From Ignavibacteriales bacterium (lineage in GTDB: Bacteria > Bacteroidota > Ignavibacteria > UBA10030): a stretch of DNA of 39,860 bases. The notes below the pieces were generated by a model. The model was not told where the DNA came from and made no database searches. It worked only from the letters and a program-made list of their open reading frames with translations. A program made the translations under genes and the position numbers. Below are positions 17,801 through 28,365 of the stretch, piece by piece. The DNA is taken from NCBI GenBank assembly GCA_026390585.1, contig JAPLFP010000295.1, positions 1-39,860 on the forward strand, read 5' to 3'. Each line of letters opens with the position of its first letter. Positions within the stretch are counted from its first letter, which is position 1.

Positions 17801-18576
17801 ATCGTCACGAGAAGAACAAGATCCAACTCGGCGATGAACTTGCTCCCGGCATTGTCCAGCTGGCAAAGGTTTATGTCGCGAAGAAGCGTAAGCTCTCCGT
17901 TGGAGACAAGATGGCGGGCCGACACGGAAACAAGGGCGTCGTTTCCACGATTGTTCCGGTGGAAGACATGCCGTTCCTTCCGAAAGGTCGTCCTGTTGAC
18001 ATCGTCCTGAACCCGCTCGGCGTTCCTTCCCGCATGAATCTAGGACAGTTGTTCGAGGTCGCTCTTGGATGGGCGGGCCATGAACTTGGAGAGACGTATG
18101 CGTCCCCGATTTTCGATGGCGCAACATGGGAGGATGTGCAGGAACATCTGCGCAAGGCGGGCCTGAGCGAGAACTCGAAGTCTGTTCTCATCGATGGCCG
18201 AAGCGGAGAGCCCTTCGATCAGGAAGTGAGCGTGGGATATATCTATATGATGAAACTCTCGCACCTGGTCGACGACAAGATCCACGCCCGGTCCATCGGA
18301 CCATACTCTCTTATCACCCAGCAGCCGCTTGGTGGCAAGGCGCAGTTCGGCGGCCAGCGTTTCGGAGAGATGGAAGTGTGGGCGCTCGAAGGCTACGGAG
18401 CGTCACATGTTCTGCAGGAAATCCTGACCGTCAAATCCGACGACGTCGTCGGAAGGGCCAAGGTGTACGAGGCCATCGTCAAAGGAGATAACCTTCCTGA
18501 GCCGAACATTCCTGAGTCGTTCAACGTGCTCATTCGGGAGTTGCAAGGGCTGGGTCTGGAAATCAAGATTGAGTGA
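14803..18576 (+). CDS. rpoB: DNA-directed RNA polymerase subunit beta
   Basis: This 1257-residue protein is the beta subunit. The rifampicin pocket reads [19 protein letters not shown] followed by [18 protein letters not shown] (about 460-500), with the usual susceptible residues. Further landmarks are [45 protein letters not shown] and the C-terminal [19 protein letters not shown] Lys/Glu-rich insert occurs around residues 890-930. I chose TTG at 14803 because AGAAGGAG lies 8 bases upstream. The GTG at 14794 overlaps that site and cannot use it. rpoC follows after 81 bases. Confidence 0.97.
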   Translation: MKNQSNGTTGRISFGRIPSVIETPDLLNVQTDSFHRFLQADVPPHRRKKFGLQQVFEMNFPITDARENFLLEFAEYYVEKPKYSVVECQERGLTFSVPLKAKLRLSSKREGSQEFTDTVEQEVYLGNLPAMTMRGTFIINGAERVVVSQLHRSPGVFFGESVHPNGTLMYSARIIPFRGSWVEFSTDINNVMYAYIDRKKKFPVTTLLRALGYSSDDEILDLFELVEEVDTNKVNLKELVGRTVCSDVFDKKTGEIFINKDAKLTEDHIKQIKKSEVKKIRMLKSEATDGSVIANTILRDVARSEEDALETIYSQLRSGEAPDLDTAKNLIDRLFFNPKRYDLGDVGRHRMNAKLGLSIKEDVTTLTREDIVAIVKYLIALQQGKKNVDDIDHLGNRRVRTVGEQLAQQFNVGLSRMTRTIRERMNLRDSETITPQDLVNARTITSVINAFFGTNQLSQFMDQTNPLAEMTHKRRVSALGPGGLTRERAGFEVRDVHYTHYGRLCPIETPEGPNIGLISSLCIHARINDFGFIETPYRKVKGGKVTEEIDFLAAEKEDEVTIAQANAPLDDRGRFKEDRVKSRFQSDYPLAEPDKIQYMDVAPNQIVSAAAALIPFLEHDDANRALMGSNMQRQAVPLLTPDPPIVGTGLEEKLARDSRTIIVAERNGMVESVTADSIIVQYDIDENSTEAIISFDDKRRVEYKLTKFFRTNQDTCINQKPVVEEGDRIKRGDVLADGCATKGGELALGRNVLVAFMPWRGYNFEDAIIISERIVAEDVFTSIHIEEFELQVRDTKRGEEELTREIPNVSEEATKDLDENGIVRIGAEVNEGDILIGKITPKGETDPTPEEKLLKAIFGEKAGDVKDASLKAPPGMKGVVISTKLFSRKKKDTESKKEDKKRLESLERSRKKDLKELLEKLGKKLDQLLAGEKSSGIRDNDGNVIVRSGTSLKEDTFRSLEGLDALDYNQDWVDDKRKNNMLVKIYENYRQKLSEIEELYRHEKNKIQLGDELAPGIVQLAKVYVAKKRKLSVGDKMAGRHGNKGVVSTIVPVEDMPFLPKGRPVDIVLNPLGVPSRMNLGQLFEVALGWAGHELGETYASPIFDGATWEDVQEHLRKAGLSENSKSVLIDGRSGEPFDQEVSVGYIYMMKLSHLVDDKIHARSIGPYSLITQQPLGGKAQFGGQRFGEMEVWALEGYGASHVLQEILTVKSDDVVGRAKVYEAIVKGDNLPEPNIPESFNVLIRELQGLGLEIKIE

Positions 18577-18611
18577 TGAAGGGTGGTTGTACGGTAAGAC
18601 CCTGAACTGAT

Positions 18612-18627
18612 CTGCGCTTCGGCGCAG
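18612..18627 (+). repeat. rpoB-rpoC intergenic hairpin
   Basis: CTGCGC-TTCG-GCGCAG is a 6-bp stem capped by a stable TTCG loop, followed by a run of A rather than T, so it is not an intrinsic terminator for the plus strand. Its core differs by one base from the reverse complement of the hairpin at 10780-10794, which suggests a shared intergenic element. Confidence 0.55.
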
Positions 18628-18657
18628 CGAAAAAAAATTGTTCGATGGAGGATCACA

Positions 18658-21600
18658 ATGCCATTTACATCAAGCGAAGCGTCAGCACGGAAGGCGTTTT
18701 CGAAGATCATCATTAGTCTGGCATCGCCTGATATGATTCTGGCCCGCTCGCATGGCGAGGTTACGAAGCCAGAAACAATCAACTATCGGTCATTCCGGCC
18801 CGAAAAGGACGGTCTGTTCTGCGAAAAGATCTTTGGACCGGTCCGTGACTGGGAATGCCATTGCGGCAAGTACAAACGTATCCGTTACAAAGGGATCACC
18901 TGCGATCGATGCGGTGTCGAGGTTACGCAAAAGAGCGTGCGCCGCGAGAGAATGGGTCACATCGCCCTCGCCGTGCCCGTTGTGCACATCTGGTATTTCC
19001 GTTCACTCCCCAGCAAGATCGGCTACGTCCTCGGTCTTTCGAGCAAAGAACTCGAAAAGATCATCTACTACGAATCCTATGTCGTCATCAGCCCCGGCAC
19101 GACAGGAATACAGAAGCAGGACCTGATCACCGAAGACCAGTATCTCGAGATCATGGCCTCGCTGCCCGAGAATAATCACGATCTGGAAAACACCGATCCG
19201 AAGAAGTTCATCGCGAAAATGGGCGGTGACGCAATCAAGGATTTGCTCCGACGTGTGCACATCGAAGAACTCGCGCTCGAACTCCGCACAGAAGTGAAGA
19301 CGGAAACTTCAGTGCAGAAGAAGACCGAGGCTCTGAAACGGCTGCGTGTCATCGAGGCGTTCCGCAAGAGCGAAGAAAATGCGCCGAACAAGCCGGACTG
19401 GATGGTGCTCGATGTCATCCCTGTGATCCCGCCGGAGCTGCGTCCATTGGTGCCCCTCGAGGGCGGCCGATTTGCGACATCCGATCTAAACGATCTCTAT
19501 CGCCGCGTGATCATTCGTAACAATCGTCTCAAGAGATTGATTGAGATCAAAGCACCTGAAGTCATTCTGCGCAATGAAAAACGTATGTTGCAGGAGGCGG
19601 TGGATTCGTTGCTCGACAACTCTCGCCGCGTGAATGCTGTCCGCAGCGACAACAACCGGGCCCTCAAGTCACTCTCCGATATGCTGAAAGGCAAGCAGGG
19701 CCGTTTCCGTCAGAACCTGCTTGGCAAGCGCGTTGACTATTCCGGCCGCTCTGTCATCGTCGTTGGTCCTGAGCTGAAGCTGCATGAATGTGGTCTGCCG
19801 AAGGATATGGCGGTCGAGTTGTTCAAGCCGCACATCATTCGAAAACTGATTGAACGCGGCCTGGTAAAAACCGTGAAGAGCGCGAAGAAGATGGTCGACA
19901 AAAAAGGTCCGGAGGTGTGGGATATTCTTGACCACATCATCGACGGTCACCCAGTGCTCCTCAACCGCGCTCCAACGCTTCATCGCCTCGGCATTCAAGC
20001 ATTTCAGCCGGTGCTGGTGGAAGGAAAGGCCATTCGGATTCATCCGATGGTATGTACAGCCTTCAATGCCGACTTTGACGGCGACCAGATGGCCGTTCAC
20101 GTGCCATTGTCATACGAAGCTCAACTCGAAGCACGCATTCTGATGCTGTCAAGTCATAACATCCTGTCTCCTGCCAGCGGCGCTCCGATCGTGACACCGA
20201 CACAGGATCAGGTGCTTGGCTGCTACTATCTCACGAAGTCGAAAGTTGGCGATACTGGCGAAGGAATGACATTCTACTCCCCGCAGGAGGTCATTATCGC
20301 ATTCGATCAGAAGGTCATTGGATTGCATACTCGCGTCAAGGTTCGTATCGATGGCAAGATTGTCGAGACGACAACGGGCCGGGTGATCTTCAATCAGATT
20401 GTTCCGAAGGACGTGCCATTCATCAACGAGCTCCTCAACAAGAAGCGTCTCGTCCAGATCATCGCCAACGTCTTCCGCCGCTGCGGAAACCTGGCAACGG
20501 CGAAGTTCTTGGATAATCTCAAGACCCTCGGTTTCACGTATGCAACTCAGGGTGGACTCTCCGTCTCCATCGGTGATGTTATCATTCCTCCGGTGAAGTA
20601 CGAGATCGTGGCCAAGGCGCAAAAGGACGTTGAAGGCGTAGAAAACCAGTATTACCGGGGCTTTATCACGAACGGTGAGCGGTACAACAAGGTCATCGAC
20701 ATCTGGACCCGCGCGACAAGCAGGATCGCAGAGAAGCTCTTTGACTCTCTGCAGCATTCACGTGACGGGTTCAACTCGCTCTATATGATGGTCGATTCCG
20801 GAGCTCGCGGTTCGAAGGAACAGGTTCGCCAGCTCGCGGGCATGCGCGGTCTGATGGCAAAGCCTCAGAAGAGCATGTCGGGAGCCACAGGCGAATTGAT
20901 TGAAAACCCGATCACAGCGAATTTCCGTGAAGGGCTTTCGATCCTCGAATACTTCATTTCTACGCACGGAGCACGCAAGGGTCTTGCTGACACCGCACTG
21001 AAAACGGCTGATGCAGGATACCTCACGCGCAGGCTGATTGACGTCGCACAAGACGCGATCATCGCTGAGGAAGACTGCGGCACGATTCGCGGTGTGTTGA
21101 CCGGAGCATTGAAGGAAGGGGAGGACGTCAAAGAACCCTTGTCGGAACGTATCCTCGGCCGAGTGTCCGTTCACGACGTGATCGATCCGCTCACCGGAGA
21201 AGCTATCGTCGAGTCCGGCGAGGTCATTGACGAGGACAAGGCGCAGAAGATCTCTGAGACGTCGATCGAGCTGGTCGAGATTCGTTCGGTGCTGGCATGT
21301 AACTCGCGCCGCGGAGTATGCGCGAAGTGTTATGGCCGTGACCTGACCACCGGAAAGCTCGTAGAGCCGGGTACTGCGACGGGCGTTATCGCTGCGCAAT
21401 CCATCGGTGAGCCTGGCACGCAACTGACACTCCGAACCTTTCATACCGGCGGTACGGCAAGTTTGATTGCAGCTCAGTCACAAATCGTGTCGAAGTTCGA
21501 GGGTCGGATCAAATACGAAGGCCTGAAATCCATCGAAGTCGATTCGGAAGCCGGCAAGCATATGATCGCTTCCGGTCGAAGTGGCATCATCAATATCGTC

Positions 21601-22956
21601 GACGAGGACAACCGCATCTTGACGAAGTATGATGTTCCATACGGCGCGATGCTGATGATCCGCGACGGAGCGAAAGTTGCCAAGAGTGAGATGATCTACG
21701 AATGGGATCCCTACAACGCTGTCATCGTTTCGGAGCACAAGGGAACGTTGAAGTATGTTGATCTGAAGGAAAACGTCACATTTCGCGAGGAGCCGGATGA
21801 GCAGACGGGGCATATTCAGAAGGTTGTCATCGACAGCCGTGAGAAGAGTCTGATCCCGGCATTGGCCGTGGTCAACGCCAAGGGGCAGAAGCTCGCTTCG
21901 TATCCGATCCCGACACGGGCACACTTGATGATTGATGACGATGAAGAGATTCAGGCAGGCACTGTGCTGGTGAAGATTCCGCGTGACATTGGTAAGACGC
22001 GGGACATCACAGGCGGTTTGCCGCGGGTGACGGAGCTGTTCGAAGGTCGTCATCCGAACGAGCCGGCGATTGTCGCGGAAATCGATGGAATCGTGACGAT
22101 CGGTCAGCCGAAGCGCGGTGCACGCGAAGTGTTTGTCCAGAGCCATGACGGCAAGGACAAGCGGACATATCTGATTCCGCTGGGCAAGCACATTCTTGTT
22201 CAGGACAACGATGTTGTCCGGGCAGGGGAGCGATTATCGGCCGGCGCCATCGATCCACATGACATCCTCAAGATCAAGGGTACGACAGCAGTGCAGGAAT
22301 ACCTCGTGAACGAGATCCAGGAAGTCTATCGTATGCAGGGCGTGAAGATCAACGACAAGCATATCGAGGTTATCGTCCGCATGATGATGCAGAAGGAACG
22401 CATCGTCGATCCGGGCGACACGAAGTATCTCGAGGGCAACAACGTTGACAAGTCACGGCTGCATGACGAAAACGACAGTCTCGAAGGAAAGGTGGTTGCG
22501 GTCAACAAGGGTGATTCGAAGCTGAAGTTGGGGGCCCTGACTACGAAGAAGGTCGTCCGCGAAATCAATGCAGATTTGCGCAAGAAGAGCAAAAAAGTGG
22601 TCGAAGTGCGTGATACAGAGCCTGCGACATCGGAGCCGATTTTGCTTGGCATCACCCAGGCCTCATTGACCACCGATAGCTGGATTTCGGCCGCTTCATT
22701 CCAGGAAACGACAAAGGTCCTCACGGATGCCGCCATTGAAGGCAAAATGGACCATCTGCTTGGTTTGAAGGAAAACGTTATCATGGGACACTTGATCCCG
22801 GCGGGCACAGGTCAGAAGAAGTATCGGGAGCTCTTTGTTGAAGCACCCGAGATTACCTTCGAGGAGCCAGTGGTTCGAGAGAGTTCCGAAGAGCCTGTGG
22901 TTGAGGTCATCGAAACCAAGGAACGCAAGCGCAAGACGAAAATCGCTACCTCCTAA
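18658..22956 (+). CDS. rpoC: DNA-directed RNA polymerase subunit beta'
   Basis: 1432 residues, within the range for the undivided bacterial beta' subunit. The N-terminal zinc site is [20 protein letters not shown] (about 64-83). The catalytic loop [12 protein letters not shown] (about 470) supplies the three Asp ligands of the active-site magnesium. The second zinc site uses Cys in EEDCGTIRG and [13 protein letters not shown] (about 805-895). The trigger-loop region contains [14 protein letters not shown]. The C-terminus is a charged tail ending KRKTKIATS. The ATG follows GGAGGATCACA. Together with rpoB it forms the catalytic core. Confidence 0.98.
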   Translation: MPFTSSEASARKAFSKIIISLASPDMILARSHGEVTKPETINYRSFRPEKDGLFCEKIFGPVRDWECHCGKYKRIRYKGITCDRCGVEVTQKSVRRERMGHIALAVPVVHIWYFRSLPSKIGYVLGLSSKELEKIIYYESYVVISPGTTGIQKQDLITEDQYLEIMASLPENNHDLENTDPKKFIAKMGGDAIKDLLRRVHIEELALELRTEVKTETSVQKKTEALKRLRVIEAFRKSEENAPNKPDWMVLDVIPVIPPELRPLVPLEGGRFATSDLNDLYRRVIIRNNRLKRLIEIKAPEVILRNEKRMLQEAVDSLLDNSRRVNAVRSDNNRALKSLSDMLKGKQGRFRQNLLGKRVDYSGRSVIVVGPELKLHECGLPKDMAVELFKPHIIRKLIERGLVKTVKSAKKMVDKKGPEVWDILDHIIDGHPVLLNRAPTLHRLGIQAFQPVLVEGKAIRIHPMVCTAFNADFDGDQMAVHVPLSYEAQLEARILMLSSHNILSPASGAPIVTPTQDQVLGCYYLTKSKVGDTGEGMTFYSPQEVIIAFDQKVIGLHTRVKVRIDGKIVETTTGRVIFNQIVPKDVPFINELLNKKRLVQIIANVFRRCGNLATAKFLDNLKTLGFTYATQGGLSVSIGDVIIPPVKYEIVAKAQKDVEGVENQYYRGFITNGERYNKVIDIWTRATSRIAEKLFDSLQHSRDGFNSLYMMVDSGARGSKEQVRQLAGMRGLMAKPQKSMSGATGELIENPITANFREGLSILEYFISTHGARKGLADTALKTADAGYLTRRLIDVAQDAIIAEEDCGTIRGVLTGALKEGEDVKEPLSERILGRVSVHDVIDPLTGEAIVESGEVIDEDKAQKISETSIELVEIRSVLACNSRRGVCAKCYGRDLTTGKLVEPGTATGVIAAQSIGEPGTQLTLRTFHTGGTASLIAAQSQIVSKFEGRIKYEGLKSIEVDSEAGKHMIASGRSGIINIVDEDNRILTKYDVPYGAMLMIRDGAKVAKSEMIYEWDPYNAVIVSEHKGTLKYVDLKENVTFREEPDEQTGHIQKVVIDSREKSLIPALAVVNAKGQKLASYPIPTRAHLMIDDDEEIQAGTVLVKIPRDIGKTRDITGGLPRVTELFEGRHPNEPAIVAEIDGIVTIGQPKRGAREVFVQSHDGKDKRTYLIPLGKHILVQDNDVVRAGERLSAGAIDPHDILKIKGTTAVQEYLVNEIQEVYRMQGVKINDKHIEVIVRMMMQKERIVDPGDTKYLEGNNVDKSRLHDENDSLEGKVVAVNKGDSKLKLGALTTKKVVREINADLRKKSKKVVEVRDTEPATSEPILLGITQASLTTDSWISAASFQETTKVLTDAAIEGKMDHLLGLKENVIMGHLIPAGTGQKKYRELFVEAPEITFEEPVVRESSEEPVVEVIETKERKRKTKIATS

Positions 22957-22990
22957 TGGTGACTTTCCGCAGCGTTTCTGCAGAAAATGT
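22957..22990 (+). terminator. weak hairpin after rpoC
   Basis: TTTC-C-GCAG-CGTTT-CTGC-A-GAAA (about 22964-22986) makes a stem with one mismatch directly ahead of the rpsL promoter. No T-run follows, so it may only partly reduce readthrough from rpoBC into the str genes. Confidence 0.3.
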
Positions 22991-23019
22991 TTGACAAAAA
23001 CCTGAAAAAGTGGTATATT
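22991..23019 (+). promoter_or_regulatory. strong sigma70 promoter for rpsL-rpsG-fusA-tuf
   Basis: TTGACA (22991-22996) and TATATT (23014-23019) are separated by 17 bases, with a TG just before the -10 box. This is the closest match to consensus in the window and sits 49 bases ahead of the rpsL start, as expected for the str operon. Confidence 0.8.
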
Positions 23020-23067
23020 AAAAAGCTATTTTTTAACTATGTTTTTCTCGAAGAGGAGTTGATCTGA

Positions 23068-23445
23068 TTGCCGACGATTAATCAATTAGTACGCTCGAGC
23101 AGAGAACAGGTTCTCTGGAAAAGTAAGTCACCTGCGCTGCAGTCCAGCCCGCAAAAGCGGGGGGTCTGCACAAGGGTTTATACAACAACTCCCAAGAAGC
23201 CTAACTCAGCTCTCCGGAAGGTCGCCCGTGTTCGCCTGACGAACCAGATGGAAGTTACCGCGTATATCCCTGGTGAGGGTCACAACTTGCAGGAGCACTC
23301 GATCGTTCTTATTCGAGGTGGTCGTGTCAAGGATCTGCCAGGAGTTCGCTATCATATTATTCGCGGTACGTTGGATACGCAAGGTGTGCAGGATCGCAAA
23401 CAGGGTCGCTCGAAGTACGGAGCCAAAAAGCCAAAACAGCAGTAA
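23068..23445 (+). CDS. rpsL: 30S ribosomal protein S12
   Basis: 125 residues. The decoding-centre loops are intact: [15 protein letters not shown] with Lys43, and [13 protein letters not shown] with Lys88 and Asp89. These are the unmutated forms expected for streptomycin-sensitive ribosomes. Translation begins at TTG, placed 9 bases after AGAGGAG; no ATG is available in frame. It is first gene of the str operon, with the promoter just upstream. Confidence 0.98.
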   Translation: MPTINQLVRSSREQVLWKSKSPALQSSPQKRGVCTRVYTTTPKKPNSALRKVARVRLTNQMEVTAYIPGEGHNLQEHSIVLIRGGRVKDLPGVRYHIIRGTLDTQGVQDRKQGRSKYGAKKPKQQ

Positions 23446-23460
23446 GTCACAGAGTATCGG

Positions 23461-23928
23461 ATGAGAAAAAAACGTTCAACACGTCGCCTAGCAATTCCGG
23501 ACCCGAAGTTTCAAGATATTCTGGTCTCGCGGTTTATCAATTCGCTGTTGAAGGCTGGCAAGAAGCACACAGCCCGCGGCATCCTCTATGGTGCCTTCAA
23601 CATCATTGAAGAGAAGACCAAGAACAAGCCTCTGGATGTTTTTAAGAAAGCGGTGAATAATGCGTCGCCCATGATCGAAGTGCGCGCACGCAGAGTTGGT
23701 GGTGCTACCTATCAAGTTCCCACAGAAGTTCGTCCCGAGCGACGAACCGCTCTCGCAATCCGCTGGTTGATCAACTACGCCAAAGAACGCTCGGATACAT
23801 CGATGGCACAAAAGCTCGCTTCTGAATTGATGGCCGCCGCGACAGGTGAAGGCGGAGCAATCAAGAAGAAGGACGATGTCCATCGTATGGCAGAAGCCAA
23901 CAAGGCTTTTGCTCATTTTAAGTGGTAA
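23461..23928 (+). CDS. rpsG: 30S ribosomal protein S7
   Basis: 155 residues, family length. Marked by the start MRKKRSTRRLAIPDPKF, the FINSLLKAGKKHTA helix and GGATYQVPTEVRPERRTALA (about 81-100), and ends AFAHFKW. S7 nucleates the 30S head and binds mRNA at the E site. In E. coli it represses its own operon. Start lies 15 bases after rpsL. Confidence 0.98.
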   Translation: MRKKRSTRRLAIPDPKFQDILVSRFINSLLKAGKKHTARGILYGAFNIIEEKTKNKPLDVFKKAVNNASPMIEVRARRVGGATYQVPTEVRPERRTALAIRWLINYAKERSDTSMAQKLASELMAAATGEGGAIKKKDDVHRMAEANKAFAHFKW

Positions 23929-23931
23929 CAC

Positions 23932-23951
23932 AATACCGTTCGTTCGGTATT
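23932..23951 (+). promoter_or_regulatory. rpsG-fusA intercistronic hairpin
   Basis: AATACCG and CGGTATT form a 7-bp perfect stem around TTCGTT, three bases after the rpsG stop. There is no T-run. It may be a translational control or RNA stability element of the str operon. The 83-base gap contains no gene and no convincing ribosome-binding site next to fusA. Confidence 0.4.
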
Positions 23952-24011
23952 CAAAACTGATTTGTTCACAATCCGGTGGGGAGTTCTGCCCTTTCGGCTT
24001 AAAATACTTCT

Positions 24012-25514
24012 ATGCCCCGCGAATACTCTTTAGAAAAAACGAGGAATATCGGCATCATGGCTCACATCGATGCCGGTAAGACCACCACGACGGAGCGCAT
24101 CCTGTTCTATACGGGGGTGCTGCACCGGATGGGTGAGGTGCATGATGGCGCGGCGACGATGGATTGGATGGAGCAAGAGAAAGAGCGTGGCATTACGATT
24201 ACGAGCGCTGCAACCACATGCTTCTGGCGCGATCATCAGGTCAACATCATCGATACTCCAGGCCACGTGGATTTTACCATTGAAGTAGAGCGATCGCTCC
24301 GTGTCCTTGATGGCGCGGTTGCGCTGTTCTGCTCTGTCGGCGGTGTTGAGCCACAATCGGAAACCGTGTGGCGGCAAGCTGACAAGTATGGCGTCCCCCG
24401 CATCGCTTTTGTGAACAAGATGGACCGCGCTGGCGCGGACTTCTTGAGTGTGGTGGAAATGATGCGCCATCGACTGAGCGCCAATGCGGTTCCCGTGCAC
24501 CTCCCGGTGGGAGAAGGCGAAATGTTCGCGGGCATCATCGACCTCATCACAATGAAGGCGAGGATGTATCACGAGGGCACTCAGGGTGCAACGTGGGATG
24601 ATATTGAGATTCCCGAGAAGCTTCGACCGAAAGCGAACGAATATCGGATCAAGATGCTCGAGGCTGTTGCCGACGAAGATGACACGCTGCTCGAAAAGTA
24701 CCTCGAGAAAAAAGAGATCTCGCCGTCCGAGATTCGCGAAGTCCTTCGCCGAGCGACATTAAAAGTCAGCATCGTTCCGGTGCTGTGCGGTTCTTCCTTC
24801 AAGAATAAGGGTGTCCAGAATCTGCTTGACGCAGTGATCGATTTGCTCCCCTCGCCGCTCGACATCAATGGAGGCGAGATTCATGGCCACCATCCGCATC
24901 GGCGTGATGACGTCGTGCGCAAAGCGAGCGATTCGGATGAATTTTCGGCATTGGCATTCAAGATTATGACCGACCCGTTCGTTGGCCGGCTGACATACTT
25001 CAGAGTGTACTCCGGCACCATCAAATCCGGATCGTACGTCTATAACGTGACGAACGATCGGAAGGAACGATTGTCACGACTACTCCGGATGCACGCGAAT
25101 CACCGCGAGGAAGTCGATGAGGCATATGCTGGTGACATCGTTGCAGGCATCGGTTTGAAGTCGACCCGTACAGGCGACACGCTGACCACAGAGGAAGATC
25201 CGATTATCCTCGAGCGCATGATATTTCCGGAACCGGTTATCGATGTCGCCATCGAACCGAAGACCAAAGCAGATCAAGAAAAGCTCGGCGAAGCGCTCCA
25301 GCGCCTGGCAGAGGAAGACCCGACATTCCGTGTCTCGACCAACGAAGAAACAGGTCAGACCATTATCAGCGGCATGGGTGAATTGCACCTCGAGATCATT
25401 GTCGACCGCATGAAGCGGGAGTTTCGCGTTGAGGCGAACGTCGGCAAGCCTCAGGTTGCATACAAGGAAGAGAATACATCAAGCCAACCGAGCAAGGCAT
25501 CATGGAGGCAATGA
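24012..25514 (+). CDS. fusA: elongation factor G, N-terminal part (gene disrupted by internal deletion)
   Basis: These 500 residues contain the EF-G GTPase domain: P-loop [12 protein letters not shown] (about 17-28), switch I end [18 protein letters not shown] and NKMDRAG. Domains II and III follow, up to GKPQVAYKE at about 484-492. There the normal protein continues into domain IV (TIR..., then the GGRGQYGH loop). Here, after VAYKE, the next recognisable EF-G word in any frame is [10 protein letters not shown] in the +2 frame, and this frame stops 8 codons later. About 55 residues are missing, and the frame change fits a 3n+1 deletion (163 bases if the missing piece has E. coli length). The ATG lacks a Shine-Dalgarno site. 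As written the product could not translocate ribosomes, so this is either an assembly error or a dead copy. Confidence 0.9.
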   Translation: MPREYSLEKTRNIGIMAHIDAGKTTTTERILFYTGVLHRMGEVHDGAATMDWMEQEKERGITITSAATTCFWRDHQVNIIDTPGHVDFTIEVERSLRVLDGAVALFCSVGGVEPQSETVWRQADKYGVPRIAFVNKMDRAGADFLSVVEMMRHRLSANAVPVHLPVGEGEMFAGIIDLITMKARMYHEGTQGATWDDIEIPEKLRPKANEYRIKMLEAVADEDDTLLEKYLEKKEISPSEIREVLRRATLKVSIVPVLCGSSFKNKGVQNLLDAVIDLLPSPLDINGGEIHGHHPHRRDDVVRKASDSDEFSALAFKIMTDPFVGRLTYFRVYSGTIKSGSYVYNVTNDRKERLSRLLRMHANHREEVDEAYAGDIVAGIGLKSTRTGDTLTTEEDPIILERMIFPEPVIDVAIEPKTKADQEKLGEALQRLAEEDPTFRVSTNEETGQTIISGMGELHLEIIVDRMKREFRVEANVGKPQVAYKEENTSSQPSKASWRQ

Positions 25515-25963
25515 AGAACGGCGTCCTCGCCGGCTATCCCGTGGAAGACATCAAGGTGAAACTGGTCGACGGTTCATTCCACGCGGTCGATTCATCGGAA
25601 ATGGCTTTCAAGATCGCCGGATCGATGGCGTTCAAAGACGGGGCGCGCAAAGCGGGTCCGGTGATCCTCGAGCCGATTATGGCGGTCGAGGTGGTGACGC
25701 CGGAAGAGTATCTCGGCGATGTGATGGGCGACTTGAGTTCGCGTCGCGGTCGCATCGAAGGCATGAACCCCCGCAAGGACGCACAGGTTGTCAAGGCGAT
25801 GGTGCCACTTTCGGATATGTTCGGATATGCAACGGTTCTACGCTCGATGAGCCAGGGCCGGGCGCTGTATACGATGCAGTTCTCGCACTACGAGCATGTT
25901 CCAAAGTCCATCTCGGATCAGATCGTGGAAAAAGTTCGAGGCAAAGAAGCAGCAACGGCATAA
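25502..25963 (+). CDS. fusA: elongation factor G, C-terminal part (downstream of the deletion)
   Basis: The 153-residue open frame begins [13 protein letters not shown] and covers the end of domain IV ([19 protein letters not shown]) and all of domain V ([52 protein letters not shown]). The same frame extends upstream to [10 protein letters not shown] at about 25472, so it is the continuation of the preceding fragment, not an independent gene. An ATG at 25511 overlaps the stop of the N-terminal part as ATGA. That could allow some coupled translation, but no fragment supplies the missing domain IV segment. tuf follows after 51 bases. Confidence 0.85.
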   Translation: MEAMKNGVLAGYPVEDIKVKLVDGSFHAVDSSEMAFKIAGSMAFKDGARKAGPVILEPIMAVEVVTPEEYLGDVMGDLSSRRGRIEGMNPRKDAQVVKAMVPLSDMFGYATVLRSMSQGRALYTMQFSHYEHVPKSISDQIVEKVRGKEAATA

Positions 25964-26014
25964 TGGGAATACGAAAGTAATTTACAGAAGACACAACGAA
26001 AGGAGATCATCCAC

Positions 26015-27226
26015 ATGGCAAAGGAAAAATTTGATCGCAGCAAGCCGCACGTCAACGTGGGTACGATCGGTCACGTTGATCATGGAAAGACGACTCTGAC
26101 CGCAGCTATCACGATGGTGCTGGCGAAACGGGGTTTGTCTCAAATTCGCACGTTCGATTCGATCGACAACGCGCCGGAAGAGAAAGCTCGTGGTATAACG
26201 ATCAACACGGCTCACGTCGAGTATTCGACAGCGAAGCGTCACTACGCGCACGTCGATTGCCCGGGTCACGCTGACTACATCAAGAACATGATCACGGGCG
26301 CTGCCCAGATGGACGGAGCAATCGTGGTTGTCGCTGCGACGGACGGTCCGATGCCCCAGACCCGTGAACACATCCTTCTCGCTCATCAGGTGAACGTGCC
26401 GAAGATTGTCGTGTTCATGAACAAGGTCGACGCGGTGGACGATCCGGAGTTGTTGGACCTCGTCGAGCTCGAGATGCGCGACCTCTTGAAGAAGAACGAC
26501 TTCCCGGGCGACGAAATTCCGATCATCCGCGGTTCCGCACTGAAGGCTATGGAAGCAGCGCTTCGGCCCGATGTGAAGCCAGATGATCCGGCGTTCACGT
26601 GCATTAATGAACTGATGGATGCCGTGGACAGTTATATCCCGTTGCCACTGCGAAACGTCGACAAGCCGTTCCTGATGCCGGTCGAAGACGTATTCTCGAT
26701 CACCGGCCGTGGTACCGTCGGTACCGGCCGTGTTGAGCGTGGAAAAGCCAAGGTTGGCGATGAAGTCGAAGTTGTCGGTTTCGGCGCTCACAAGAAGACG
26801 GTCATCACCGGCGCAGAGATGTTCCGCAAGGAGCTCGATGAGGTTACCGCGGGTGACAACGCCGGATTGCTGTTGCGCGGTGTTGAGAAGGACGAGTTGG
26901 AGCGCGGCATGGTTATCGCGAAGACGGGTTCCATCACGCCTCATAAGAAGTTCACCGCCCAGGTCTACGTTTTGAAGAAAGACGAAGGCGGACGTCACAC
27001 GCCATTCCTCAACGGCTATCGTCCACAGTTCTACTTCCGAACGACAGACGTCACTGGCGTTACCACACTCCCGAGCGGGATTGAAATGGTCATGCCGGGC
27101 GACAACGTTGACAATATGCAAATCGAGTTGATTTCCGACGTTGCTATGGAAGAAGGTCTCCGCTTCGCTATTCGTGAAGGCGGACGGACAGTCGGCGCAG
27201 GCGTCGTTTCGAAAATCATTGAGTAA
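26015..27226 (+). CDS. tuf: elongation factor Tu
   Basis: 403 residues, full length. GTPase motifs are GHVDHGKTT (about 19-27), [12 protein letters not shown] (switch I), [12 protein letters not shown] and NKVD. Domains II and III follow, with [13 protein letters not shown] and the C-terminal [18 protein letters not shown]-Tu delivers aminoacyl-tRNA to the A site. GAAAGGAGATC precedes the ATG. Last gene of the str operon; an intrinsic terminator stands 6 bases after the stop. Confidence 0.99.
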   Translation: MAKEKFDRSKPHVNVGTIGHVDHGKTTLTAAITMVLAKRGLSQIRTFDSIDNAPEEKARGITINTAHVEYSTAKRHYAHVDCPGHADYIKNMITGAAQMDGAIVVVAATDGPMPQTREHILLAHQVNVPKIVVFMNKVDAVDDPELLDLVELEMRDLLKKNDFPGDEIPIIRGSALKAMEAALRPDVKPDDPAFTCINELMDAVDSYIPLPLRNVDKPFLMPVEDVFSITGRGTVGTGRVERGKAKVGDEVEVVGFGAHKKTVITGAEMFRKELDEVTAGDNAGLLLRGVEKDELERGMVIAKTGSITPHKKFTAQVYVLKKDEGGRHTPFLNGYRPQFYFRTTDVTGVTTLPSGIEMVMPGDNVDNMQIELISDVAMEEGLRFAIREGGRTVGAGVVSKIIE

Positions 27227-27232
27227 TCAGTG

Positions 27233-27266
27233 GGGTCCCGATGCAATCGGGACCCTTTCACTTTTT
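27233..27266 (+). terminator. intrinsic terminator/attenuator between tuf and rpsJ
   Basis: GGGTCCCGAT-GCA-ATCGGGACCC is a perfect 10-bp stem with a 3-base loop, followed by TTTCACTTTTTC. rpsJ begins only 30 bases later with no promoter visible in between, so partial readthrough must feed the S10 genes or the element acts as a regulated attenuator. Confidence 0.85.
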
Positions 27267-27295
27267 CAAACGCGTAACTGAGGGAGGAATCTTCG

Positions 27296-27604
27296 TTGGC
27301 TGGTCAGAAGATTCGCATCAAGTTAAAGTCGTACGATCACAACCTGATCGATAAATCGGCTGAGAAGATCATCAAAACGGTGAAAGCAACCGGAGCCGTT
27401 GTGTCTGGTCCCATTCCGTTGCCTACAAAACGGTCGCTTTACGTCGTGAACCGGTCTCCTCACGTCGACAAGAAATCGCGCGAGCAATTTGAAACCCGCT
27501 CGCACAAACGGTTGATCGACATTCTCAACTCAACGAGCAAGACAGTGGATTCGCTGATGAAGCTGGAATTGCCCGCCGGTGTTGATGTGGAGATCAAGGT
27601 GTAG
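27296..27604 (+). CDS. rpsJ: 30S ribosomal protein S10
   Basis: 102 residues. Typical blocks are [20 protein letters not shown], the loop [29 protein letters not shown] and [12 protein letters not shown]10 belongs to the 30S head and doubles as NusE in antitermination complexes with NusB and NusG. The start is TTG, 7 bases after AGGGAGGA. It opens the S10 operon. Confidence 0.98.
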   Translation: MAGQKIRIKLKSYDHNLIDKSAEKIIKTVKATGAVVSGPIPLPTKRSLYVVNRSPHVDKKSREQFETRSHKRLIDILNSTSKTVDSLMKLELPAGVDVEIKV

Positions 27605-27712
27605 GATCGGAGTGAAGGTTGTACGAAAACTGAACGTATTTCTTATTAGTGGTGAGAGCCTTGTCCGGACACAACACGTGAGTCGGCAAGGGGAAGACTC
27701 AGGAGTATAACA
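27605..27712 (+). promoter_or_regulatory. structured rpsJ-rplC spacer
   Basis: The 108-base gap contains CCTTG-T-CCG (27658-27666) opposite CGG-CAAGG (27683-27690), an 8-bp stem with one bulged base. An AGTC/GACT pairing is also possible just before the AGGAG site of rplC. No gene or promoter is visible. It may be a translational control site for the S10 operon. Confidence 0.35.
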
Positions 27713-28339
27713 GTGAGCGGCATTCTCGGCAAAAAGATTGGAATGACAAGCATCTTTGATGAGAACGGGCAGATGATCCCCTGCACGGTCATTGAAGCAG
27801 GTCCGTGTTATGTTACCCAGATCAAGACCAAGGGTACGGACGGCTACGATGCAGTGCAACTCGGCTTCGACGAAATCAAGGAGCGCCTTGTCAACAAACC
27901 AATGAAAGGACACTTCAAGAAGGGCGGCGTGAAACCACTCCGTCTGATCTCGGAGTTCCGCAACTTCAACGGGACGAAGCTGGAGCTAGGCCAGGAAGTG
28001 CGCGTTGACAACTTCCAGCAGGGCGATGTCGTCGATGTCATCGGCCGGTCAAAGGGCAGAGGCTTCCAGGGCGTCGTGAAGCGGCATCACTTCGGTGGTG
28101 TTGGCATGACCACGCACGGTCAATCGGACCGTGTCCGTGCACCAGGATCCATCGGTGCTAGCTCGTATCCCTCGCGCGTCATGAAAGGGAGACGGATGGC
28201 TGGCCGGATGGGTGGTGAGCGTGTGACGGTGAAGAACCTCATGGTTCTCAAGGTCATCGCCGAATCGAACATTCTGATCGTCAAGGGATCGGTCCCAGGC
28301 GCGATCAACAGTTATCTCGAAATTGTAAAACAGAGCTAA
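27713..28339 (+). CDS. rplC: 50S ribosomal protein L3
   Basis: 208 residues. Starts at GTG, 8 bases after AGGAG. N-terminus [29 protein letters not shown] is diagnostic, as is the central loop reaching the peptidyltransferase centre ([48 protein letters not shown]). The Gln in HGQSD is the family's methylation site. Early assembly protein of the 50S subunit. Confidence 0.98.
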   Translation: MSGILGKKIGMTSIFDENGQMIPCTVIEAGPCYVTQIKTKGTDGYDAVQLGFDEIKERLVNKPMKGHFKKGGVKPLRLISEFRNFNGTKLELGQEVRVDNFQQGDVVDVIGRSKGRGFQGVVKRHHFGGVGMTTHGQSDRVRAPGSIGASSYPSRVMKGRRMAGRMGGERVTVKNLMVLKVIAESNILIVKGSVPGAINSYLEIVKQS

Positions 28340-28365
28340 GTCCTCGTGCTCGGGAAGAAAAATCC

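Noticed and set aside
25460-25514. Programmed frameshift in fusA
   Set aside because: A frameshift alone would leave the domain IV sequence present in another frame. It is absent in all frames, so a deletion is required and no slippery site explains it.
25982-27121. 379-codon open frame antisense to tuf
   Set aside because: tuf is unmistakable on the other strand. Long antisense frames arise from codon bias in highly expressed, GC-rich genes, and the translation shows no known motif.
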